Made by a program: the position numbers and the translations under genes
DNA from: Roseibacillus sp.
GTDB taxonomy: Bacteria; Verrucomicrobiota; Verrucomicrobiia; Verrucomicrobiales; Akkermansiaceae
Assembly: GCA_002729275.1 (NCBI GenBank)
Contig: PBTP01000037.1
Coordinates: 37,671 to 43,261, forward strand
Direction of reading: 5' to 3'
Length of the DNA stretch: 5,591 nt
Shown: positions 1 to 5,591 of the stretch, one piece after another
How the letters are laid out: each line of letters begins with the position of its first letter
How positions within the stretch are numbered: position 1 is the stretch's first letter
Notes under the pieces: model-generated
The model's database searches: none
Told to the model about the DNA's origin: nothing
The model's input: the letters and a program-made list of their open reading frames with translations, nothing else

Positions 1-149
1 CTACCGGATTGCTTTCCCCCCTGAATCAAAATCGAGGTAATTAATCAGCTTCCTCCGCCAAGCCTGCGTGAGTGAAACCTGCACCAACCCTGCGGTGCTT
101 CCAACGCGAAGATGCCAGCGCCCCCCTCGGAATCCGGAATTAGATCATA

Positions 150-1439
150 ATGAACCCAACTTCGTTCGAGGCGCTACAATTTCCGGCACCCATTCAACGT
201 GCCCTTAGTGAGCGTAACTATAGTTCGCTCACACCGATTCAGGCACAGGCGTTACCCCCTCTGCTTGAGGGGAAAGACCTGCTGGGATGCGCCCAGACAG
301 GCACCGGGAAGACGGCTGCCTTTTCCCTGCCGATTCTGGATGTCCTTCATGATGATCCACAGAATATCCGACCGCGGACCGCGCGGGCTCTTGTTCTGAC
401 TCCGACCCGGGAGCTTGCAAACCAGGTAGGTGAGAGTCTTCGGACCTACGGGAAATACATGGATATCTACCATGCGCTTGTCTACGGGGGAGTTGGGCAG
501 GGCCCTCAAGTCAGCGCCATGAGAAGGGGAGTCGATATCCTGGTGGCCTGCCCGGGGCGCCTGTTGGACCTTGTGGAACAGGGGCATATTGATCTCTCCG
601 AGGTTGAATTTTTTGTGCTCGATGAGGTTGATCGAATGCTGGACATGGGCTTTCAGAGGGATGTCACCAGAATTGTCGACATGCTCCCCCGGGAACGACA
701 GTCACTGTTCTTCTCGGCGACAATGTCCAAACAAATAATGAGCCTTGCTCAGACCATCCTCCGTGACCCGGTAACGATCTCGATTGAGCCTGAAAAAACT
801 ACGGCTGAAGATGTTCGCCAGGAATTGTGTTTCCTTGAAAGGTCGGATAAACGTTCTCTTCTCGTGCAGCGTTTGAAGGAGCAGGGTGAAGGAGAGCTTT
901 CGATTGTCTTTGCCCGAACCAAGCATGGGTCCGACAAGCTGGCTCGTTTTTTGAATCAGAGGGACGTCAAGGCTGAGGCTATTCATGGAAACCGTTCCCA
1001 GGCCCAGCGAGACCGCACTTTGAAAAGATTCCGCGATGGTGCTCTTCCGGTTCTTGTGGCGACCGACGTCGCCGCACGGGGCGTAGATGTCAAGGATGTC
1101 ACCCTCGTTGTAAACTTTGATTTGCCGAACGAACCGGAGGCCTACATACACCGAATTGGACGAACTGGTCGGGCGGGAGAAACGGGTGCCGCGGTTTCAT
1201 TCTGCTCTGATGAGGAGTTGGAGTTCCTCCGGGCGATTGAAAAATTGATTCAGCAAACCATTCCAGTTTCTGTTGATCACAAATGGCACCATGCGGGGCT
1301 TGCTGAGCGTCATGCCAGAAAGCTTACTGGAGGAGGAAACCGCGCTGCCAAAAAGAAGTCCGGCCGTGGGAGCCGTCGGCCCCAGGGAAGATATCGGGGG
1401 CGCAGGCAAGGTCGTTCGAAGTCGCCGGTAAAAAGCTAA
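150..1439 (+). CDS. rhlE: RhlE-type DEAD-box ATP-dependent RNA helicase (motif II DEVD)
   Basis: This is a cytoplasmic ATP-dependent RNA helicase of 429 residues; the family unwinds short RNA duplexes in ribosome assembly and RNA turnover, often under cold stress. Seen in order: Q-motif region with TPIQ at 28-31, Walker A AQTGTGKT at 48-55, motif Ia PTRELA at 85-90, motif Ib as CPGR at 134-137 (usually TPGR), motif II DEVD at 158-161 (usually DEAD), motif III SAT at 189-191, motif IV IVFARTK near 252-258, motif V ATDVAARGVD near 304-313, and motif VI HRIGRTGR at 334-341. Residues from about 385 to the end form a Lys/Arg/Gly-rich, probably disordered RNA-binding tail. The ATG at 150 is the first possible start, because an in-frame TAG lies at 141-143; the ribosome binding site is weak (GGA about 11 bases upstream). 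The length and core suit RhlE, but the symbol is a family assignment, and other bacterial DEAD-box groups (SrmB, DbpA, CsdA) differ mainly in their C-termini. Confidence 0.93.
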   Translation: MNPTSFEALQFPAPIQRALSERNYSSLTPIQAQALPPLLEGKDLLGCAQTGTGKTAAFSLPILDVLHDDPQNIRPRTARALVLTPTRELANQVGESLRTYGKYMDIYHALVYGGVGQGPQVSAMRRGVDILVACPGRLLDLVEQGHIDLSEVEFFVLDEVDRMLDMGFQRDVTRIVDMLPRERQSLFFSATMSKQIMSLAQTILRDPVTISIEPEKTTAEDVRQELCFLERSDKRSLLVQRLKEQGEGELSIVFARTKHGSDKLARFLNQRDVKAEAIHGNRSQAQRDRTLKRFRDGALPVLVATDVAARGVDVKDVTLVVNFDLPNEPEAYIHRIGRTGRAGETGAAVSFCSDEELEFLRAIEKLIQQTIPVSVDHKWHHAGLAERHARKLTGGGNRAAKKKSGRGSRRPQGRYRGRRQGRSKSPVKS

Positions 1440-1443
1440 TTCC

Positions 1444-1477
1444 TTCAGGGCGGAACTCCTGCGGAGCACGCCTTGGA
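1444..1477. terminator. Candidate bidirectional terminator hairpin between convergent genes
   Basis: Bases 1444-1452 pair with 1469-1477 as a nine-pair outer stem that includes two G-U wobbles. After a small internal loop (1453-1455 opposite 1467-1468), CTCC at 1456-1459 pairs with GGAG at 1463-1466 around a TGC loop. The hairpin almost fills the 43-base gap between the helicase stop and the stop of the minus-strand gene, the expected place for a shared terminator. There is no good T-tract directly after it on either strand; on the minus strand a run of five T lies about ten bases beyond. It could instead act as an mRNA-end stabiliser. Confidence 0.4.
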
Positions 1478-1482
1478 AAATC

Positions 1483-2706
1483 CTACCGGTTGAAATTTAG
1501 TCGGTGACAGCCCTTGGAGTCGAAGTCGAGGGGAATAGGGCCCGGGCGGACCTCACAGTTCTCTCTGCCAGCAAGTTCTGCTGCGAGGTCCGAGCTGACA
1601 AAAAGAGTCTCCAAATGAAGAGTGTTGGGAATAAACATCCACCTCTTTGGTCCGTAGCGCTCGCTCATTCGCCGGACAACCTCCTTCTCGTCCTCGAGCG
1701 TGCAAGGAATTGCCATTCGGCGCATATCCCCGGTCGTGAAGACGTTGGTAAAGGTCTTCTTTTCATCAATGGAGTCTCTTAAACGGCGGGTAATGAAATC
1801 GGCCAGACCTACTCCGATGGCATTGCCCTGGCTAGCTTGGGATAGAGCGAGGGCCGCAATCGCCTGGATGCGTGGACGGATCAGGTCCTCGTAGCCATTG
1901 ACTCCCCGGTATCCGATGACGTTGGTATCCATTCCGGTTCCGCTGAAGGTCTTTCCGATTTCGTTCACTACCAGTACGTTGAGTTCATCGGCGGGCAGGG
2001 AAGGAAAGTAGGAGCGGTGTTTCTCCAGGAGGGAAGGTTCGCGCTCCAGAATCTCCTCCGGGCGCATCGCATGCACCTCTGCGGTTCTGTCGAATCCATC
2101 CTCCAGAAGTCCCAGTCCCGCGTAGATCTTGCCAGATCCAATTACGCATTCTCCCATTTCGAGTAGCATGTCCTTCATGGTGGGAGTGGGTGCGGAATGA
2201 AATGTTTCAGCCGATTGTATTTTGCCCATGCCCACAACCATCATCTTGGTAAGGCCACTCTGAACTGGCCCTGAGAAGCAGGTGTGAAGCTTGATCCGGT
2301 TGAGGACAAGAACACCCGACGCCTCGAAGCAATGCCGGTCCATCCATACTTTCCCTGTTTCTACTTCTCCGATCTGAACAACCTCCATACTCGACCTGAC
2401 TTCCATTCCGGTTGCTTCCTCGGTTAGCCCGAGGGAATGAACCATGGAGAGCTGTCCTTCCGCTGTGGCTCCGTTGTGAGAGCCCATGCAGGGCGTGAGA
2501 AACGGTGTGGCACCCTTTTGCCGAATCCAATTTCCAACGGCTCGAGTGATGGCAACGATGTTATCGATACCGCGACTTCCTGCTGTTATGGCTATTTCAC
2601 CCTTGGGAGGAGGTAACCCGAGAGAGTCCAGTTCCCTGTGCACCTGCGCCTCCAGATTGGGTAGCGGGTTCGAAATTAGTTTTTGGTGAACTTGATGGAC
2701 CTCCAT
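1483..2706 (-). CDS. LarA-like (DUF2088) nickel-pincer-dependent isomerase homologue, substrate unknown
   Basis: The product is a cytoplasmic protein of 407 residues without a signal peptide. It resembles the lactate racemase LarA superfamily, whose characterised member swaps lactate enantiomers by hydride transfer on a lysine-tethered nickel pincer nucleotide. Aligned by eye to Lactobacillus LarA from memory, the key positions appear kept: Arg45 (TAGSRGI; LarA Arg75), His77 (GSHNGAT; His108), His141 (IKLHTCFSG; His174), Lys154 (SGLTKM; Lys184, the cofactor tether) and His170 (ETFH; the Ni ligand His200). The 16-residue gap between Lys154 and His170 equals that in LarA. LarA Asp72 appears to be replaced by Ala42. 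The divergence suggests a different 2-hydroxy acid substrate. The LarB, LarC and LarE cofactor-making proteins are not in this window. The start is the ATG at 2706, because GGAGG lies eight bases upstream; an in-frame TTG at 2775 would add 23 residues of atypical sequence. It is convergent with the helicase and divergent from the sulfatase. Confidence 0.82.
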   Translation of the reverse strand: MEVHQVHQKLISNPLPNLEAQVHRELDSLGLPPPKGEIAITAGSRGIDNIVAITRAVGNWIRQKGATPFLTPCMGSHNGATAEGQLSMVHSLGLTEEATGMEVRSSMEVVQIGEVETGKVWMDRHCFEASGVLVLNRIKLHTCFSGPVQSGLTKMMVVGMGKIQSAETFHSAPTPTMKDMLLEMGECVIGSGKIYAGLGLLEDGFDRTAEVHAMRPEEILEREPSLLEKHRSYFPSLPADELNVLVVNEIGKTFSGTGMDTNVIGYRGVNGYEDLIRPRIQAIAALALSQASQGNAIGVGLADFITRRLRDSIDEKKTFTNVFTTGDMRRMAIPCTLEDEKEVVRRMSERYGPKRWMFIPNTLHLETLFVSSDLAAELAGRENCEVRPGPIPLDFDSKGCHRLNFNR

Positions 2707-2712
2707 TGGTTG

Positions 2713-2719
2713 TTCCTCC
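2713..2719 (-). promoter_or_regulatory. Shine-Dalgarno site of the LarA-like gene
   Basis: On the minus strand this reads GGAGGAA, with the GGAGG core at 2715-2719 and eight bases to the ATG at 2706. It is the only strong ribosome binding site seen in the window and decides the start of the LarA-like gene in favour of the downstream ATG over the upstream TTG at 2775. Confidence 0.8.
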
Positions 2720-2732
2720 GGCAGCAGAGAAT

Positions 2733-2754
2733 GGCAGGGTGCTAAGGCAGGGTG
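2733..2754. repeat. Tandem direct repeat GGCAGGGTG in the divergent intergenic region
   Basis: GGCAGGGTG occurs at 2733-2741 and again at 2746-2754, a period of 13 bases with a four-base gap. It lies between the two divergent gene starts, inside the probable 5' leader of the LarA-like transcript. Spaced direct repeats like this can be regulator binding sites, but a 9-base repeat may also be chance. No known operator consensus is recognised. Confidence 0.35.
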
Positions 2755-2783
2755 AAGGATTGATTTCCTCGCCAAGCGACGAA

Positions 2784-2789
2784 ATTGTA
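2784..2789 (-). promoter_or_regulatory. Possible -10 element for the LarA-like gene
   Basis: On the minus strand the bases read TACAAT, one mismatch from the TATAAT consensus. Transcription would begin near 2777 and give a leader of about 70 bases containing the tandem repeat and the Shine-Dalgarno site. No convincing -35 hexamer is seen at the normal spacing, so the call is weak. Confidence 0.25.
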
Positions 2790-2805
2790 TTCAGCATATG
2801 CAGAG

Positions 2806-4218
2806 ATGCGCGTTGTTCTTATCGTGATGGCGATTGGGATATTGTCCCCCGTTTCTTGGGCTGGAGAGAAGCCGAACGTTCTTTTTATCGCGGTGGATGA
2901 CCTGAACGACTGGGTTGGCTGCCTTGGAGGTCACCCCCAGGCCAGAACTCCTCATATTGATGCCCTTGCAAAGAGAGGGACCCTTTTCGAGCAGGCCCAT
3001 TGTGCAGCTCCCTTGTGCAGTCCATCGAGGACCTCGGTCATGATGGGCTTGCGGCCGTCCACAACAGGCATTTACGGAAACTTGAACTGGTTTCGTGATA
3101 TGCCGCCTTATCGGGAGTGGGTGACTCTCCCCCAGTATTTTCGTGCGAATGGTTACGTGGCGTGGGGCGGAGGGAAACTATTTCATCAGCCACATGGTAA
3201 ATTTTCTGACCCGGCTTCGTGGGACCGGCAATACAGCACCAGGATGGGGACACCGCATCCGCCAGCGGACCTGCGTTACCGACACGGATTGAAGGAGAAA
3301 TTCTCCAACGCGATTCTCGCCCGCCTGATTGACTGGGCTCCTATCGACCAGTCGATTCAGGAGACAGCGGATTGGAAGACTGCCGAGGGTGCGGCTGATT
3401 TCCTGAAGCAGGCTCACCAGAAGCCTTTCTTTCTGGGATGCGGTATCTACCTGCCGCATCTGCCCTGGTACCTGCCTCGAGAATACTTTGAGATGCACCC
3501 TCTCGAGGCCATCCGGCTGCCTTCCTATCGGTCTGACGATTTCGATGATATCCCGGAGGCGGGGCGTCGCATGGCCGCAAAGGCTGGGGCGATCATTCGT
3601 GACGGTGGGAAGTGGAAAGAGGCAGTGCAGGGGTGTCTTGCGGCAGGGTCATTTGCCGATGCCTGTGTGGGGCATGTCCTCAAGGCTCTAGAGAAAAGTC
3701 GTTATGCCGAGAGCACCATCGTGGTCCTTTGGGGGGACCATGGCTATGATGTTGGGGAGAAGAAATTCGCTAAGAGCGCACTCTGGGAGCAGAATACCCG
3801 CACGCCTCTGATCATCCATCTACCTGAGACCCTGGGAGGTAACCCCGAGGCTGGCTCCTGCAGTCGCCCGGTGAGTCTTCTGGATCTTTATCCGACCCTC
3901 GTTGATCTCTGTGGGTTGCCGCCCAATCCAAGGATCGAGGGACGAACCATAGCTCCCCTCGTGCGTGATCCGAAGGCCGAGTGGCCTTATCCTGCTGTGA
4001 TTACCCATTCACCTCACTGGCACGGGCCTAATCACGCGGTTCGCTCCGAGTTATTTCACTACATTCATTACGGGAGGGGCGGGGAGGAGCTCTACGACGT
4101 GTCCAAAGATCCAAACCAGTGGCGTAATCTTGCAAGTGATCCCGAATACAGGCAGATCAAGGCAGGGCTGAGCAAATGGCTCCCAGAAAGCAATGCGCCG
4201 CACTTTCGTGCAAACTGA
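2806..4218 (+). CDS. Secreted Cys-type sulfatase, iduronate-2-sulfatase-like
   Basis: The protein (470 residues) is an exported type I sulfatase expected to remove sulfate esters from sulfated polysaccharides or glycosaminoglycans in the periplasm or outside the cell. A Sec signal peptide spans about residues 1-19, with likely cleavage after VSWA. The mature part opens with PNVLFIAVDDLND (metal ligands Asp31, Asp32). CSPSR at 71-75 is the sulfatase signature, with Cys71 the residue converted to formylglycine. Further active-site candidates are Lys124 and His127 (GKLFH), His218 (YLPHLPW), Asp311 and His312 (WGDHGYDVGE), and Lys323. The pattern GKLFH plus WGDHG matches the iduronate-2-sulfatase branch best, and the length is typical, so the enzyme looks complete. 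An in-frame TTG at 2785 would prepend seven residues; the ATG at 2806 gives a cleaner signal peptide, although neither has a good ribosome binding site. No sulfatase-maturing enzyme, glycoside hydrolase or SusC/D pair is nearby in this window. The exact substrate cannot be told from sequence alone. Confidence 0.92.
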   Translation: MRVVLIVMAIGILSPVSWAGEKPNVLFIAVDDLNDWVGCLGGHPQARTPHIDALAKRGTLFEQAHCAAPLCSPSRTSVMMGLRPSTTGIYGNLNWFRDMPPYREWVTLPQYFRANGYVAWGGGKLFHQPHGKFSDPASWDRQYSTRMGTPHPPADLRYRHGLKEKFSNAILARLIDWAPIDQSIQETADWKTAEGAADFLKQAHQKPFFLGCGIYLPHLPWYLPREYFEMHPLEAIRLPSYRSDDFDDIPEAGRRMAAKAGAIIRDGGKWKEAVQGCLAAGSFADACVGHVLKALEKSRYAESTIVVLWGDHGYDVGEKKFAKSALWEQNTRTPLIIHLPETLGGNPEAGSCSRPVSLLDLYPTLVDLCGLPPNPRIEGRTIAPLVRDPKAEWPYPAVITHSPHWHGPNHAVRSELFHYIHYGRGGEELYDVSKDPNQWRNLASDPEYRQIKAGLSKWLPESNAPHFRAN

Positions 4219-4273
4219 TATCTACGCTGGGGATGTCGTTTGACTGGCAGAGCCTTTCCCATAAGATCGGTCC

Positions 4274-5591
4274 ATGGCGAACTCAGGACGTCCCAGCCGA
4301 TTCGGGATCTTTTCGCTCCTGACAATGGTGGCTGTCGAGGTGTTGCCCGCTCAGACGGGCTTGGACACTCTCGAAGATAGGGCGAAGAGTTCAAAGGTTC
4401 GTCTTGAGACAGCGCCAGCGCGGTGGGCGGTCAGGGCTACTCTTGGAACTGGTGCGAGATTTGGCATGAGGGTTGTCAGTAACCCGCCAGACTTCGAAAT
4501 TCGTATTGTGGTAAAGCCAGATGCGGACAAGCCGGAGCCCTTTGCGAGGGTTGTGGCGCGAGCTGGGAAGTGGGCGGTGGAAGAGATTGGTGGACTCAAG
4601 GGGATCTATCAGCCTTGGGAAGCGCCTTTCTCCTATGAGCTAGTTGCCCGCCTTCTCAGCGAGGCGTGGCCGCCGCCTTATGCACGTGGGACCGATCACA
4701 CTTTAAGCAGGCGCGTGGGAGAGACAGTTGTGATAAGGGAGCCCCTTTCCATAACGCAGCAGAAAAGAGCCGAGTCGTTCCTCCGGAAATCAAGTGGAGC
4801 TCAGGTCAAGCCCGGGAGTGAACTGGCCCGGAACATCTTAGAAATCCGCCGTCGGCTTGAACAGGGGAACCAGTGGAGGGTAGATGAAATGACAGGCTTC
4901 ATGGAGCGGGTTTCGGTGGGAAGTCTTGAGCTGGAGTATAGTCGGGTAGAATGGCTGGAGGGGCCACCTGAGATTCCGATCATCAAGACATATCCTGATT
5001 ACAGTGCGCCTCTGCCAGCGGATCGGGATGGTATTGTTATGATCGGTCGGTCCGGTTCTTGGCGCCCTGGATTGACGCAATTTGAGCCGGGAGGGCAACT
5101 TCTGAATCTTGACACGGGGAAACTCCTTCGGATTCCCTTTGCTGGGGGTTCGTGTGTTCCAGGATGCTTTACGGACCAGCGGAGCAAGGTCGTGGTGAGT
5201 GCGGCAGCGCGGGACGGATCAGGAGTAGATCTCTTCCTGGTGAATTTGTTGCAGGGAACACAGATGAAACTTGGTGGCGATATTCTGTCAGGAGGGATCT
5301 GTCGAAGCCCGGCGCTGTCTCCTGATGGGAAGACGCTGGCGGTGGTCTTTTCCACAGAACCTGGGAAAGATCAGGTTTATCTTCTGTCTTCGAGCGATGC
5401 CAAGCCCCAGACACTCGGCAAGCCAATGGATATTCGGAGCCTCTCCTGGCTGGGTGATGGCACTGGCCTTACTCTTCTGACTGGTGAAGCTGGTGAGCAG
5501 AGGGAGGCCAGGTCGGGAATGCGGATTGTGCGACTGGGAATGGAAGGGCGCATCTCCCTTATTCGTAGCGAGATTGGGGATTTTGCGACGG
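4274..5591 (+). CDS. Secreted protein with C-terminal TolB/PD40-like beta-propeller repeats, cut by window end
   Basis: An open frame of 439 codons runs from the ATG at 4274 to the window edge without a stop, so the 3' end is missing. An in-frame TAA at 4262-4264 makes this ATG the first possible start; its ribosome binding site is weak. Residues 1-26 look like a Sec signal peptide (Arg near 6 and 9, hydrophobic stretch 10-25, LPAQ at the end). Residues about 40-235 are not recognised; they appear mostly beta-rich, with a charged probable helix near 182-198. From about residue 250 the sequence becomes propeller-like: three blade-like units begin near 291, 340 and 386, each about 45 residues, and the second carries the typical PD40 core ALSPDGKTLAVV at 347-358. 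Cysteines lie at 294, 298 and 343. Such propellers usually bind proteins or glycans in the periplasm. The gene follows the sulfatase by 55 bases with no clear terminator between them, so co-transcription is possible. The function is unknown. Confidence 0.8.
   Translation, partial: MANSGRPSRFGIFSLLTMVAVEVLPAQTGLDTLEDRAKSSKVRLETAPARWAVRATLGTGARFGMRVVSNPPDFEIRIVVKPDADKPEPFARVVARAGKWAVEEIGGLKGIYQPWEAPFSYELVARLLSEAWPPPYARGTDHTLSRRVGETVVIREPLSITQQKRAESFLRKSSGAQVKPGSELARNILEIRRRLEQGNQWRVDEMTGFMERVSVGSLELEYSRVEWLEGPPEIPIIKTYPDYSAPLPADRDGIVMIGRSGSWRPGLTQFEPGGQLLNLDTGKLLRIPFAGGSCVPGCFTDQRSKVVVSAAARDGSGVDLFLVNLLQGTQMKLGGDILSGGICRSPALSPDGKTLAVVFSTEPGKDQVYLLSSSDAKPQTLGKPMDIRSLSWLGDGTGLTLLTGEAGEQREARSGMRIVRLGMEGRISLIRSEIGDFAT

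Noticed and set aside
81..98. Short inverted repeat GCACC/GGTGC upstream of the helicase
   Set aside because: It has only five pairs with an eight-base loop and no conserved context, so it is within chance expectation; no promoter or cold-shock leader could be supported in 1-149.
702..1151. 149-codon minus-strand open frame inside the helicase
   Set aside because: It lies wholly antisense to conserved helicase motifs, and its protein has no recognisable family features.
1504..1782. 92-codon plus-strand open frame opposite the LarA-like gene
   Set aside because: It is antisense to the C-terminal part of a well-supported gene and has no ribosome binding site or family resemblance.
2207..2530. 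107-codon minus-strand frame overlapping the LarA-like gene in another phase
   Set aside because: It is a shifted-frame shadow of the region encoding the His77 to Lys162 motifs.
2760..2790. Possible plus-strand promoter TTGATT (2760-2765) and TTGTAT (2785-2790) for the sulfatase
   Set aside because: The spacer is 19 bases and the start site would leave almost no leader before the ATG at 2806, so the match is too weak to annotate.
4999..5355. 118-codon minus-strand open frame, with others at 4801-4986, 4838-5098 and 5169-5426
   Set aside because: All are antisense to the plus-strand frame from 4274, which is far longer, has a signal peptide and shows PD40-like repeats; the minus frames are short, mutually overlapping and low in recognisable content.

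Overview
The window is bacterial, gene-dense DNA of moderate GC with no RNA genes, mobile elements or CRISPR. A secreted Cys-type iduronate-2-sulfatase-like enzyme next to a LarA-like protein and a secreted beta-propeller protein suggests the Planctomycetes-Verrucomicrobia-Lentisphaerae group, where such sulfatases are very numerous. This placement is an inference from gene content only; no taxonomic marker is present.

Layout: (1) 1-149, a short leader with no gene seen. (2) 150-1439 (+), an RhlE-type DEAD-box RNA helicase with a basic tail; its motif II reads DEVD. (3) 1444-1477, a hairpin between convergent genes, probably a shared terminator. (4) 1483-2706 (-), a LarA-superfamily (DUF2088) protein whose proposed nickel-pincer residues are all in place; its start is fixed by a strong Shine-Dalgarno sequence. 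(5) 2707-2805, a 99-base divergent intergenic region with a tandem 9-base repeat and a possible -10 element. (6) 2806-4218 (+), an exported sulfatase with the CSPSR formylglycine motif. (7) 4274-5591 (+), a long secreted protein that is open to the window edge, with an unrecognised N-terminal half followed by TolB/PD40-like repeats.

How the genes may work together: the helicase is a housekeeping-type RNA remodelling enzyme and looks unrelated to the rest. The sulfatase and the propeller protein are co-directional, 55 bases apart, and both appear to be exported, so they may share a transcript. The LarA-like gene is divergent from the sulfatase and could share regulation through the 99-base region, but no common pathway is shown by the sequence. 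I found no clear new multi-gene system. The points most worth checking are the substrate of the LarA homologue, the edge-truncated secreted protein and the DEVD helicase.
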